Of a stretch of DNA of 11,133 nt, positions 6,239 through 11,133 are shown piece by piece. Made by a program: the position numbers and the translations under genes. Below the pieces are notes generated by a model. It ran no database searches. It saw nothing but the letters and a program-made list of their open reading frames with translations, and was not told the DNA's origin. Numbering within the stretch: the stretch's first letter is position 1; the number at the start of each line of letters is the position of its first letter. This DNA is from an uncultured Actinomycetes bacterium (lineage in GTDB: Bacteria; Actinomycetota; Actinomycetes; Nanopelagicales; Nanopelagicaceae), in contig CAITFY010000138.1 of NCBI GenBank assembly GCA_903891755.1, positions 1 to 11,133 on the forward strand, given 5' to 3'.

Positions 6239-6936
6239 CTGAAATCCTCATCCCCCTTAACTAATTGCAGAGCCTTAATCTTATCCATTTCACCAATCCC
6301 ATAAGAGGGGCAGAGCGTGGCTAATGGACATGCTCCGCATGCAGGTTTGCGCGAGTGACAAATCCGACGACCATGCCAGATCATTCTCTGAGAGAGATTG
6401 GTCCACTCTTTTTCAGGAATTAATTCACCAACTTCTCTCTCAACCAAGACAGGATCTTCTGATTCACTCCAGCCAAATCGACGACTCAATCTTCCAAAAT
6501 GAGTATCGACTGTGATGCCAGGAATTCCGAAGGCGTGACCGAGAACAACATTTGCGGTTTTGCGTCCAACACCGGGGAGGGTTACCAGCTCATCAAGTTC
6601 GGCAGGAACATCCGAGCCATACTCGGTTACTAATCGTTCACTCAGCGCCTTGATATTTGCAGATTTCGTTCTGAAGAAGCCGAGTGGATGGATAATCTCT
6701 TCTAATTCCAATTGAGCTGCGCCTGCCATCTTTTTCGGCGTTCCGTATCTCTTAAAGAGAATTGGAGTTACCTGATTGACTCGTTTATCGGTGCACTGCG
6801 CCGATAGAACTGTGGCGACGAGGAGTTGAAATGGCGTCTTAAAATCTAATTCGCATTTCACATCTGGATATCGCTTGGTTAAGGCGCGATAGATGGCGCG
6901 TGCCTGACGGCGCTCTTCATCCAAGGTTTCGCGCAC
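6235..6936 (-). CDS. nth: Endonuclease III (DNA glycosylase/AP lyase)
   Basis: Bifunctional base-excision repair enzyme that removes oxidised pyrimidines and nicks abasic sites. The 233-residue protein has the helix-hairpin-helix LPGVGRKTANVVL (120-132) with catalytic Lys126, the conserved Asp144 in VDTH, and a C-terminal [4Fe-4S] site with Cys193, Cys200, Cys203 and Cys209 (C-X6-C-X2-C-X5-C), as in E. coli Nth (211 residues). The GTG start at 6936 is supported by a TAGGCT -10 box six bases upstream and by the lack of a better start. It is first in the operon nth-tlpA-like-cvpA and divergent from crp with a 72-base gap, the same arrangement as nth and crp in mycobacteria. Confidence 0.96.
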   Translation of the reverse strand: MRETLDEERRQARAIYRALTKRYPDVKCELDFKTPFQLLVATVLSAQCTDKRVNQVTPILFKRYGTPKKMAGAAQLELEEIIHPLGFFRTKSANIKALSERLVTEYGSDVPAELDELVTLPGVGRKTANVVLGHAFGIPGITVDTHFGRLSRRFGWSESEDPVLVEREVGELIPEKEWTNLSQRMIWHGRRICHSRKPACGACPLATLCPSYGIGEMDKIKALQLVKGDEDFR

Positions 6937-6942
6937 CTCTAA

Positions 6943-6948
6943 AGCCTA
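6943..6948 (-). promoter_or_regulatory. nth leaderless -10 box
   Basis: On the minus strand TAGGCT is followed by exactly six bases and then the GTG start of nth, the spacing expected when transcription begins at the start codon. No good -35 box is visible. GAGGTG overlapping the start is too close to act as a ribosome site. Confidence 0.5.
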
Positions 6949-6971
6949 CGGGAAAGTGAAAGTTCAGTGGG

Positions 6972-7001
6972 TTGGAGCCTTGGCATTTGAGGTTGTAGGG
7001 T
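6972..7001 (+). promoter_or_regulatory. crp promoter, leaderless type
   Basis: TTGGAG (6972-6977), an 18-base spacer and TAGGGT (6996-7001) end seven bases before the GTG start at 7009, so the crp mRNA probably begins at the start codon. No convincing TGTGA-N6-TCACA site was seen in the nth-crp gap, so autoregulation by this protein is not supported here. Confidence 0.5.
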
Positions 7002-7008
7002 CTGCCTT

Positions 7009-7698
7009 GTGACCCAAAAAGATGACGATCTCATCATCCGCAAAGCCCCACTTTTTAGCGCCCTTGACGATGAAGCTGCGCACGAACTGCGCCAATCAAT
7101 GGTTGCGCTCAAACTCAATAAGGGACAGGTCCTCTTTAAAGAGGGACAAGATGGAGATCGCCTTTACGTAGTCGTTCACGGCAAGATCAAACTCGGAACA
7201 ACAAGTGCTGATGGCCGCGAAAATTTACTTTCAATTCTCGGACCCGGAGAGATGTTCGGTGAGCTATCGCTCTTTGATCCAGAACCTCGCACTTCAACAG
7301 CGACAGCGGTTAGCGATGCAAAATTAGTTTCACTGGCGCACGAAGCCGTCATTGGTTTAGTTACTTCAAACCCACAGACTTCGCTCGAACTTCTTCGTCG
7401 CTTGGCACAACGCCTGCGTAAGTCCAATGAAATATTGGCAGATCTCGTATTTGCAGATGTTCCTGGCCGTGTCGCTAAGGCAATCATGGATCTCGGGGAA
7501 CGTTTCGGTGTGCAGAAGGATGATGGACTTCACGTCAATCACGATCTCACCCAAGAAGAATTAGCACAACTCGTTGGCGCATCTCGTGAGACAGTGAACA
7601 AGGCGCTTGCCGACTTCGCTGCTCGCGGTTGGGTAAAGCTTGAACCGCGCGCTGTTCTCGTTACAGATGTAGAACGAATTACAAAGCGCGGTCGCTAG
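7009..7698 (+). CDS. crp: Crp/Fnr-family transcription regulator, cAMP-receptor type
   Basis: A 229-residue DNA-binding regulator close to mycobacterial Crp (Rv3676, 224 residues). The N-terminal cyclic-nucleotide domain shows EGQDGDRLYVVVHGKIKLG (45-63) and the phosphate cassette FGELSLFDPEPRTSTATA (83-100), with the Gly-Glu and Arg94-Thr/Ser pattern that binds cAMP. The dimer helix spans about 118-150, followed by DVPGRVAK (150-157), very similar to the mycobacterial protein. The C-terminal winged helix contains LTQEELAQLVGASRETVNKALADF (180-203), with recognition helix SRETVNKAL. Expected to control carbon and stress genes as a homodimer. The GTG start is set by the promoter spacing. It is divergent from nth and convergent with the EXORDIUM-like gene. 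No adenylate cyclase is in the window. Confidence 0.95.
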   Translation: MTQKDDDLIIRKAPLFSALDDEAAHELRQSMVALKLNKGQVLFKEGQDGDRLYVVVHGKIKLGTTSADGRENLLSILGPGEMFGELSLFDPEPRTSTATAVSDAKLVSLAHEAVIGLVTSNPQTSLELLRRLAQRLRKSNEILADLVFADVPGRVAKAIMDLGERFGVQKDDGLHVNHDLTQEELAQLVGASRETVNKALADFAARGWVKLEPRAVLVTDVERITKRGR

Positions 7699-7707
7699 GG
7701 ATTAGCA

Positions 7708-7727
7708 TGCACTCTTAGGAGAGTGCA
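7708..7727. terminator. Hairpin between convergent crp and EXORDIUM-like gene
   Basis: TGCACTCT (7708-7715) and AGAGTGCA (7720-7727) make a perfect 8-pair stem with a TAGG loop. The loop carries most of the stop codon of the minus-strand gene (7715-7717). With no T-run on either side it is at best a T-less terminator of the kind common in actinobacteria, serving both genes. Confidence 0.55.
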
Positions 7728-9511
7728 CATACTCCACTCGGTGAACGGTTAGCCCAGTTCTGCTGAACCAAGAACTTCAATCCGCCCAAGGTCATGTTGT
7801 AGAGCGATGATGCGGTGCGTGACACTGTCGCCGTTGTACTTGCCAGCGTTCCACCAGCGGTTCCAGCTGGAAGAACCAGACTTACAGTAAAACTGGTAGC
7901 AGTGGCTGCAGTAATTGCAACATTGTTCAAGGTGTAAGCGCTGACTGATGGAGCTACAGAAACCTTGTCGCCAACGATAAATGCTGCTCCAGCAGGGGTA
8001 TAGGTATAAGTGGCAGTTGTAGATGCTCGAGTGGCGGTCGCGACGAGATTAAGTCCGGTAACTGTTGCAGTGTTAGCTGGAACCGAAGCGCTCACAGTAA
8101 ATGTGGTCGTGGTTCGAGCAGTTATGGAGGCACCGGTAACTGAATATGGCGCTGGGGCTGCTACGGAGACCTTGTCGCCCACCGCAAAGGAGTTAGTTCC
8201 GGAGTTCGTAAATGTAATACTCGTGCCCACCCGGTTAACAATCACCGCTCCAGAGAAATTGACGGAAGCATTTGCGCTCACAGATGGAGTGACGCTTATT
8301 GCAAATGTATACGTTTTATTTGCAGTAGAAACCGCAGTGATGTTTTGAACGGTGCCACTCAGGGCGGTAAATGGGGCAGGAAGGTTGGCAGGAAGAGTTA
8401 CTTTGTCGCCCACCACAAAACCAGAAGAGGCAGTCGTTGTGAAGGTAGCTATATTTCCGGTGGCATTTGAGGCGATCTTGCTCAAAGTAGCGCTCACAAT
8501 TCCATTGTTTGTCGCAGCAGTCACAGTTGCGGTATTCGTTGCGCTGTTATTGCTCACTGCAGTAACCGAACCACTTAAAGTTGTTGTTGAAGTAAGGGTA
8601 GAAGTTGTTCCGAAATTCCACGCGCATTGGTCGCCATTTTCCGCACCGGTGGTGGAGTTCCACCATGCTGTTCCATCTGGATCGGTGACAGTCTCTTCAA
8701 GTTCGTGAGCGATTACGGAAGTCATCGCATCTGCACCGACGTTTGAATTTGGTGAATATGTTGTTTGGGTTTGTCCGATGCAGGCCTTGTTTGTTCCTGG
8801 ATCACCAACAAAGGAATATTTCATATCTGTAGCAGGTGCGACTGCAGGTGTTGGAACCGTATTGAGGTAATCCATTGTTTCGGAAGAATGCCATCCGCAA
8901 TATTTTGTGAGGAAGCCAGAGCTCTCGCTAATTCCCGTGGCAGTGAGGACGAAATACAAAGCGTTTGGATCTACAGTGCTTGGAATAGTTCCGAGGCCCA
9001 TGCTCCCTTTAGCCAATGAAAGAATGTTCACGTCCGTAAGTTTTGTACCTAAAGTTGTCGTCGCATATGAGTATTGACCGGCGAGATTTACCTGTGCCGT
9101 CGGGGCGACACCAGCGGCATTGGAATAAGTGCTGTTAATCGCAAAGTAAGGTGAGTTGCTGAGGCCCGAAATAAATGTTGGAAGAATTGTTTTCGCGGTA
9201 TCTGCACCCCAGTTGCCATACCAAATGACATAAACATTGACCCCGGCCGTAGCATTCAAAATAGGCCCGTTGTGATACTGAATACCGTACTGACCAACTG
9301 TCGCAGTACCAGCATTTCGGACCGCATTGTCATTAAATGAGCTGTGGCCGACCAAACCAGCGGCAGCTCCACCTTCAAGAGGAAATTCGATTTTTCCGTG
9401 GCCGCCATTCTCCTCACCTGCTGATCGATTATCAGCCTGGGTAGAGGCAACAACCGAGGTGAGAAGGGAGAGTGCGAGGACGGCGACAAGTGAGCTACGG
9501 CGCAAATTCAT
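7715..9511 (-). CDS. Secreted EXORDIUM/Phi_1-like protein split by a repeat insert
   Basis: A 598-residue exported protein. Residues 1-26 are a signal peptide. Residues about 75-300 match the phosphate-induced protein 1 / EXORDIUM family known from plants and some bacteria: QYHNGPILN...VNVYVIWYGNW (78-101), YCGWH (204-208), TSVIAHELEETVTDPDGTAWW (264-284) and ENGDQC (291-296). The family's closing segment, GGLKFLVQQNW (576-586), appears only after an insert of about 265 residues (302-566, bases 7814-8608). That insert is Thr/Ser/Ala/Val-rich and has three related units marked by F-x-VGDKV (VGDK at 367, 444 and 513). It lacks cysteines and resembles beta-sandwich surface repeats. The biochemical role of the family is unsettled; HELEE is not a complete HExxH zinc site. 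It sits inside a region otherwise conserved among actinobacteria. The ATG start has a leaderless-type promoter. Confidence 0.82.
   Translation of the reverse strand: MNLRRSSLVAVLALSLLTSVVASTQADNRSAGEENGGHGKIEFPLEGGAAAGLVGHSSFNDNAVRNAGTATVGQYGIQYHNGPILNATAGVNVYVIWYGNWGADTAKTILPTFISGLSNSPYFAINSTYSNAAGVAPTAQVNLAGQYSYATTTLGTKLTDVNILSLAKGSMGLGTIPSTVDPNALYFVLTATGISESSGFLTKYCGWHSSETMDYLNTVPTPAVAPATDMKYSFVGDPGTNKACIGQTQTTYSPNSNVGADAMTSVIAHELEETVTDPDGTAWWNSTTGAENGDQCAWNFGTTSTLTSTTTLSGSVTAVSNNSATNTATVTAATNNGIVSATLSKIASNATGNIATFTTTASSGFVVGDKVTLPANLPAPFTALSGTVQNITAVSTANKTYTFAISVTPSVSANASVNFSGAVIVNRVGTSITFTNSGTNSFAVGDKVSVAAPAPYSVTGASITARTTTTFTVSASVPANTATVTGLNLVATATRASTTATYTYTPAGAAFIVGDKVSVAPSVSAYTLNNVAITAATATSFTVSLVLPAGTAGGTLASTTATVSRTASSLYNMTLGGLKFLVQQNWANRSPSGVCALS
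7814..8608 (-). repeat. Repeat-bearing insert in the EXORDIUM-like protein
   Basis: This segment encodes residues 302-566. Three diverged units share a Ser/Thr-rich strand, F-x-VGDKV and a following T-x-x-TFTVS-like strand, with unit spacing of about 77 and 69 residues. At DNA level the complement of VGDKV recurs as near-identical GTCGCCCACC words near 8175 and 8408 and a diverged one near 7967, suggesting duplication followed by drift. The host domain resumes directly after it. Confidence 0.65.
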
Positions 9512-9517
9512 AGCGGC

Positions 9518-9523
9518 AGTTTA
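9518..9523 (-). promoter_or_regulatory. -10 box of the EXORDIUM-like gene, leaderless type
   Basis: On the minus strand TAAACT is followed by six bases and then the ATG at 9511. No Shine-Dalgarno sequence and no clear -35 box are present. Confidence 0.45.
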
Positions 9524-9549
9524 ACCAGGACTAGATAATTAGTGCTATT

Positions 9550-9567
9550 GAGCCTCTCTTTAGGCTC
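9550..9567 (-). terminator. Hairpin after the RidA operon
   Basis: GAGCCT (9550-9555) and AGGCTC (9562-9567) form a 6-pair stem with a 6-base loop, starting four bases after the RidA-family stop codon. No T-run follows on the minus strand. It separates that operon from the EXORDIUM-like gene. Confidence 0.45.
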
Positions 9568-9570
9568 TCT

Positions 9571-10029
9571 TTATGCTACTTCGACCGTCAATTCGATCTC
9601 GACCGGAGCATCCAGAGGCAGTTCGGCCACGCCGATTGCGCTGCGAGCATGCTTGCCGTTGGTATCTCCAAAGATGTGGATGAGAACTTCTGAGGCTCCA
9701 TTTACGACGCCCGGCGCTGCGATAAATCCTGTAACTCCATTTACATATCCAACAACCCGAACAACCTTCACAATGGAATCAACTGGAGCCACTAGCTCAA
9801 CGGCCGCGAGCGCATTAAGAATGCAGATCTGGGCCATCTCCTTCGCCTGCTCTGGTGTGACCGGTCCGCCAACTTTTCCGGTGTATGGAATCTTTCCATC
9901 AACGAGTGGAAGTTGGCCGGCGGTAAAGACAAGATTTCCGGTACGGACCGCTGGCACATATGCAGCAACGGGGAGTGCCGCTACGGGTAGTGTCAGATTG
10001 AGTTCTGCGAGTTTTGCACGAACATCCAT
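9571..10029 (-). CDS. RidA/YjgF/UK114-family protein
   Basis: A 152-residue cytosolic protein of the Rid family, whose best-known members hydrolyse reactive enamines/imines made by PLP enzymes to keto acids. Visible: FTAGQLPLVDG (35-45), a helix with ILNALAAVE (70-78), and HARSAIGVAELPLDAPVEIELTVE (127-150), in which Arg129 matches the catalytic Arg105 of E. coli RidA. Length and the early GPVTPEQAKEMAQ pattern fit the longer YjgF-like subgroup and the mycobacterial Rv3678c rather than classic 128-residue RidA, so the exact substrate is uncertain. Its ATG follows the stop of the upstream DUF4177 gene with no gap (TAAATG); a GAGGGCGG stretch within that gene's end can act as ribosome site. Third in the yqeY-DUF4177-rid operon. 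Confidence 0.9.
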   Translation of the reverse strand: MDVRAKLAELNLTLPVAALPVAAYVPAVRTGNLVFTAGQLPLVDGKIPYTGKVGGPVTPEQAKEMAQICILNALAAVELVAPVDSIVKVVRVVGYVNGVTGFIAAPGVVNGASEVLIHIFGDTNGKHARSAIGVAELPLDAPVEIELTVEVA

Positions 10030-10188
10030 TTATGCGACCGCCCTCTTCATGTATGCAACCAAATTATCTCCGCCACCTGGCGCAGGAATGACTTGTACTA
10101 GCTCCCACCCTTCAGAACCCCAGTTATCCAGGATCTGCTTAGTTGCGTGGGTCAACAATGGAACAGTCACATATTCAAACTTTGTCAT
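10030..10188 (-). CDS. Small DUF4177-family protein
   Basis: A 52-residue protein, easy to miss because of its size: begins MTKFEYVTVPLL, then HATKQILDNWGSEGWELVQVIP (14-35) and ends VAYMKRAVA. The opening strand and the (G)xEGWELVxV core are typical of DUF4177, a short family of unknown function; a similar small gene (Rv3678A) precedes the RidA-like gene in M. tuberculosis. It has the best ribosome site in the window, AGGAGGT, spaced 5 bases from the ATG and encoded inside the last codons (Gly-Gly-Asn) of the upstream yqeY gene. Its ATG overlaps that gene's TAA by one base (TAATG), so reinitiation is likely. No signal peptide or membrane segment. Confidence 0.88.
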   Translation of the reverse strand: MTKFEYVTVPLLTHATKQILDNWGSEGWELVQVIPAPGGGDNLVAYMKRAVA

Positions 10189-10646
10189 TAGTTACCTCCT
10201 GAGAGCGCGGCTTTCACCAGCGCAGAAACGGTGCCACCATCGGCCTTGCCAGCAATCTTTGGAGAAATAATCTTCATAACCTGTCCCATACCTGCAGGAC
10301 CGGTTGCGCCCGTCTCGGCGATAGCGGCGCTTATCAATTCTTTAATCTCTGCTTCTGATAGTTGTGCAGGCAGATAAGTGATGATGAATTCGCCTTCGAG
10401 TTTCTCGCGCTCTGCGCGATCTGCACGTCCACCTTCAGAGAAAGCCTCAGCCGCTTCGCGACGCTTCTTCGCTTCGCGAGAGAGAACCGTAATTAACTCT
10501 GGTTCTGTAAGAGTGCGAGCCTCTTTACCTGAGACCTCTTCATTGGTGATTGCAGTTAAAACCATGCGGATAGTTCCGGATTTAAGTTCATCACGAGAAC
10601 GAATCGCCTCTGTGAGATCGTGCTGCAGTATCTCTTTGAGTCCCAT
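10188..10646 (-). CDS. yqeY: GatB/YqeY domain protein
   Basis: A 152-residue protein of the GatB/YqeY family, related to the tail domain of the amidotransferase subunit GatB that contacts tRNA. Stand-alone YqeY is thought to act on or near tRNA, but its reaction is unproven. Family features are the helical start with RMVLTAITNEE (27-37), the Lys/Arg/Glu-rich helix REAKKRREAAEAF (57-69), YLPAQLSEAEI (91-101), GMGQVMK (119-125) and GKADGGTVSALVKAAL (133-148). The ATG start gives the standard length. A GAGAAG stretch about nine bases upstream may serve as ribosome site. First gene of a minus-strand operon with DUF4177 and RidA-like genes, and divergent from the metallophosphoesterase with only 14 bases between starts, so its promoter must lie within the neighbour's first codons. 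Confidence 0.92.
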   Translation of the reverse strand: MGLKEILQHDLTEAIRSRDELKSGTIRMVLTAITNEEVSGKEARTLTEPELITVLSREAKKRREAAEAFSEGGRADRAEREKLEGEFIITYLPAQLSEAEIKELISAAIAETGATGPAGMGQVMKIISPKIAGKADGGTVSALVKAALSGGN

Positions 10647-10651
10647 AGGGG

Positions 10652-10657
10652 TATCTT
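10652..10657 (+). promoter_or_regulatory. Possible -10 box of the metallophosphoesterase gene
   Basis: TATCTT lies three bases before the ATG at 10661 and nine before the ATG at 10667. The wider spacing is closer to a normal leaderless arrangement, which mildly favours the second ATG. No -35 box is evident. Confidence 0.25.
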
Positions 10658-10660
10658 CTC

Positions 10661-11133
10661 ATGCCTATGAGTTATCGACTACGGGAAGCTTCGCTTCCAG
10701 TGCTTCCTGCGGGTCACGAGCCAATTCGTGTGCTGCATTTTTCAGATCTCCATCTCACCCCTAAACGCGCAACTGAGCTTCGAGATATCAAGAGCTTTGT
10801 CGAACTTAAGCCTGACCTGGTTATCAGCACGGGTGATTTCTTAGCGGATAAAGAGGTAGTGCCCGTAGTACTCGATGCCCTAGATGACTTGCTCAATCTT
10901 CCAGGTCTATTCGTCTTTGGTTCCAATGACTATTACGCACCTAAGCCCAAGAATCCATTTACCTATCTATTACGCGACCATGGAAAGCGAATCTTGGGAG
11001 ATTTACTTCCAGTAGAAGATCTACGTAGTGGCCTGACCGTGCGTGGTTGGAAAGATCTCAATCACCAGCGAGCAACTTTGAAGGTAAAAGGAACGACCAT
11101 TGAATTTCGCGGAACAGATGATGCCCATCTTGA
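10661..11133 (+). CDS. Metallophosphoesterase, N-terminal part (runs off window)
   Basis: The first 157 codons of a calcineurin-like metallophosphoesterase, open at the right edge. The two-metal motifs appear in order: LHFSDLHL (25-32; Asp29 and His31), STGDF (56-60; Asp59) and FGSNDYY (86-92), a GSND variant of the usual GNHD. The neighbouring VFGSNDYYAPKPKNP and PDLVISTGD segments resemble the mycobacterial protein Rv3683, which has the same variant. The C-terminal metal-binding histidines lie outside the window, so substrate and intactness cannot be judged. Two in-frame ATGs compete (10661 and 10667, MPMSYRL); I report the first. Residues 1-20 show no hydrophobic segment, so no signal peptide is seen. 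Divergent from yqeY. Confidence 0.9.
   Translation, partial: MPMSYRLREASLPVLPAGHEPIRVLHFSDLHLTPKRATELRDIKSFVELKPDLVISTGDFLADKEVVPVVLDALDDLLNLPGLFVFGSNDYYAPKPKNPFTYLLRDHGKRILGDLLPVEDLRSGLTVRGWKDLNHQRATLKVKGTTIEFRGTDDAHL

Noticed and set aside
6937..7008. Crp binding site for autoregulation between nth and crp
   Set aside because: No convincing TGTGA-N6-TCACA-like palindrome was found in the 72-base gap.
8010..8708. Two Val/Ala-rich plus-strand open frames opposite the repeat insert
   Set aside because: They are antisense shadows caused by the biased composition of the Thr/Ser/Ala-rich coding strand.
9542..10270. 242-codon plus-strand open frame over the RidA-like and DUF4177 genes
   Set aside because: Ser/Thr-rich antisense shadow without domain features; the minus-strand genes are clear.
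1..11133. Insertion sequence, prophage, CRISPR array or toxin-antitoxin pair
   Set aside because: No transposase, integrase, regularly spaced direct repeats or small toxin-antitoxin gene pair was seen.

Overview
This window looks like a compact, mid-GC chromosome segment from a small-genome Actinomycetota, most likely a freshwater Nanopelagicales (acI-type) bacterium. The reasons are actinobacterial housekeeping proteins, a gene order that resembles the Mycobacterium tuberculosis acs / nth / crp / RidA neighbourhood (Rv3667 to about Rv3683), moderate base composition, very short intergenic gaps, and several genes that appear to be transcribed without a leader. The taxonomic placement is inference from protein style and synteny; no database search was run.

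Left part (1-2850): purA (adenylosuccinate synthetase) and fba (class II fructose-bisphosphate aldolase) lie on the minus strand with fba upstream. Upstream of fba is a 467-base gap without a credible protein gene. It is full of complementary segments: a long bulged stem-loop at 2405-2479, then a nested structure at 2599-2799 consistent with a structured small RNA, possibly a Ms1/6S-like RNA. A terminator-like hairpin follows, and then the promoter of acs.

Middle part (2850-7700): acs (acetyl-CoA synthetase) is on the plus strand. It converges on a minus-strand cluster that reads nth (endonuclease III), a secreted TlpA-like thioredoxin, a CvpA-like membrane protein and a small secreted Cys-motif protein. 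The CvpA-like protein matches only the membrane domain of the mycobacterial protease MarP; the protease domain is absent. A crp-like regulator is divergent from nth.

Right part (7700-11133): a 598-residue secreted protein of the plant EXORDIUM/phosphate-induced (Phi_1) type converges on crp. Its domain is split by about 265 residues of Thr/Ser/Ala-rich repeats. Next is a tightly coupled minus-strand operon of a GatB/YqeY protein, a 52-residue DUF4177 protein and a RidA-family protein. A divergent metallophosphoesterase gene runs off the right edge.

Together the genes cover purine synthesis, glycolysis/gluconeogenesis, acetate activation, base-excision repair, cAMP-type regulation, envelope redox and imine detoxification. 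Points of most interest are the structured RNA region upstream of acs, the split EXORDIUM-like protein, the protease-less MarP locus, and the recurring leaderless promoter pattern.
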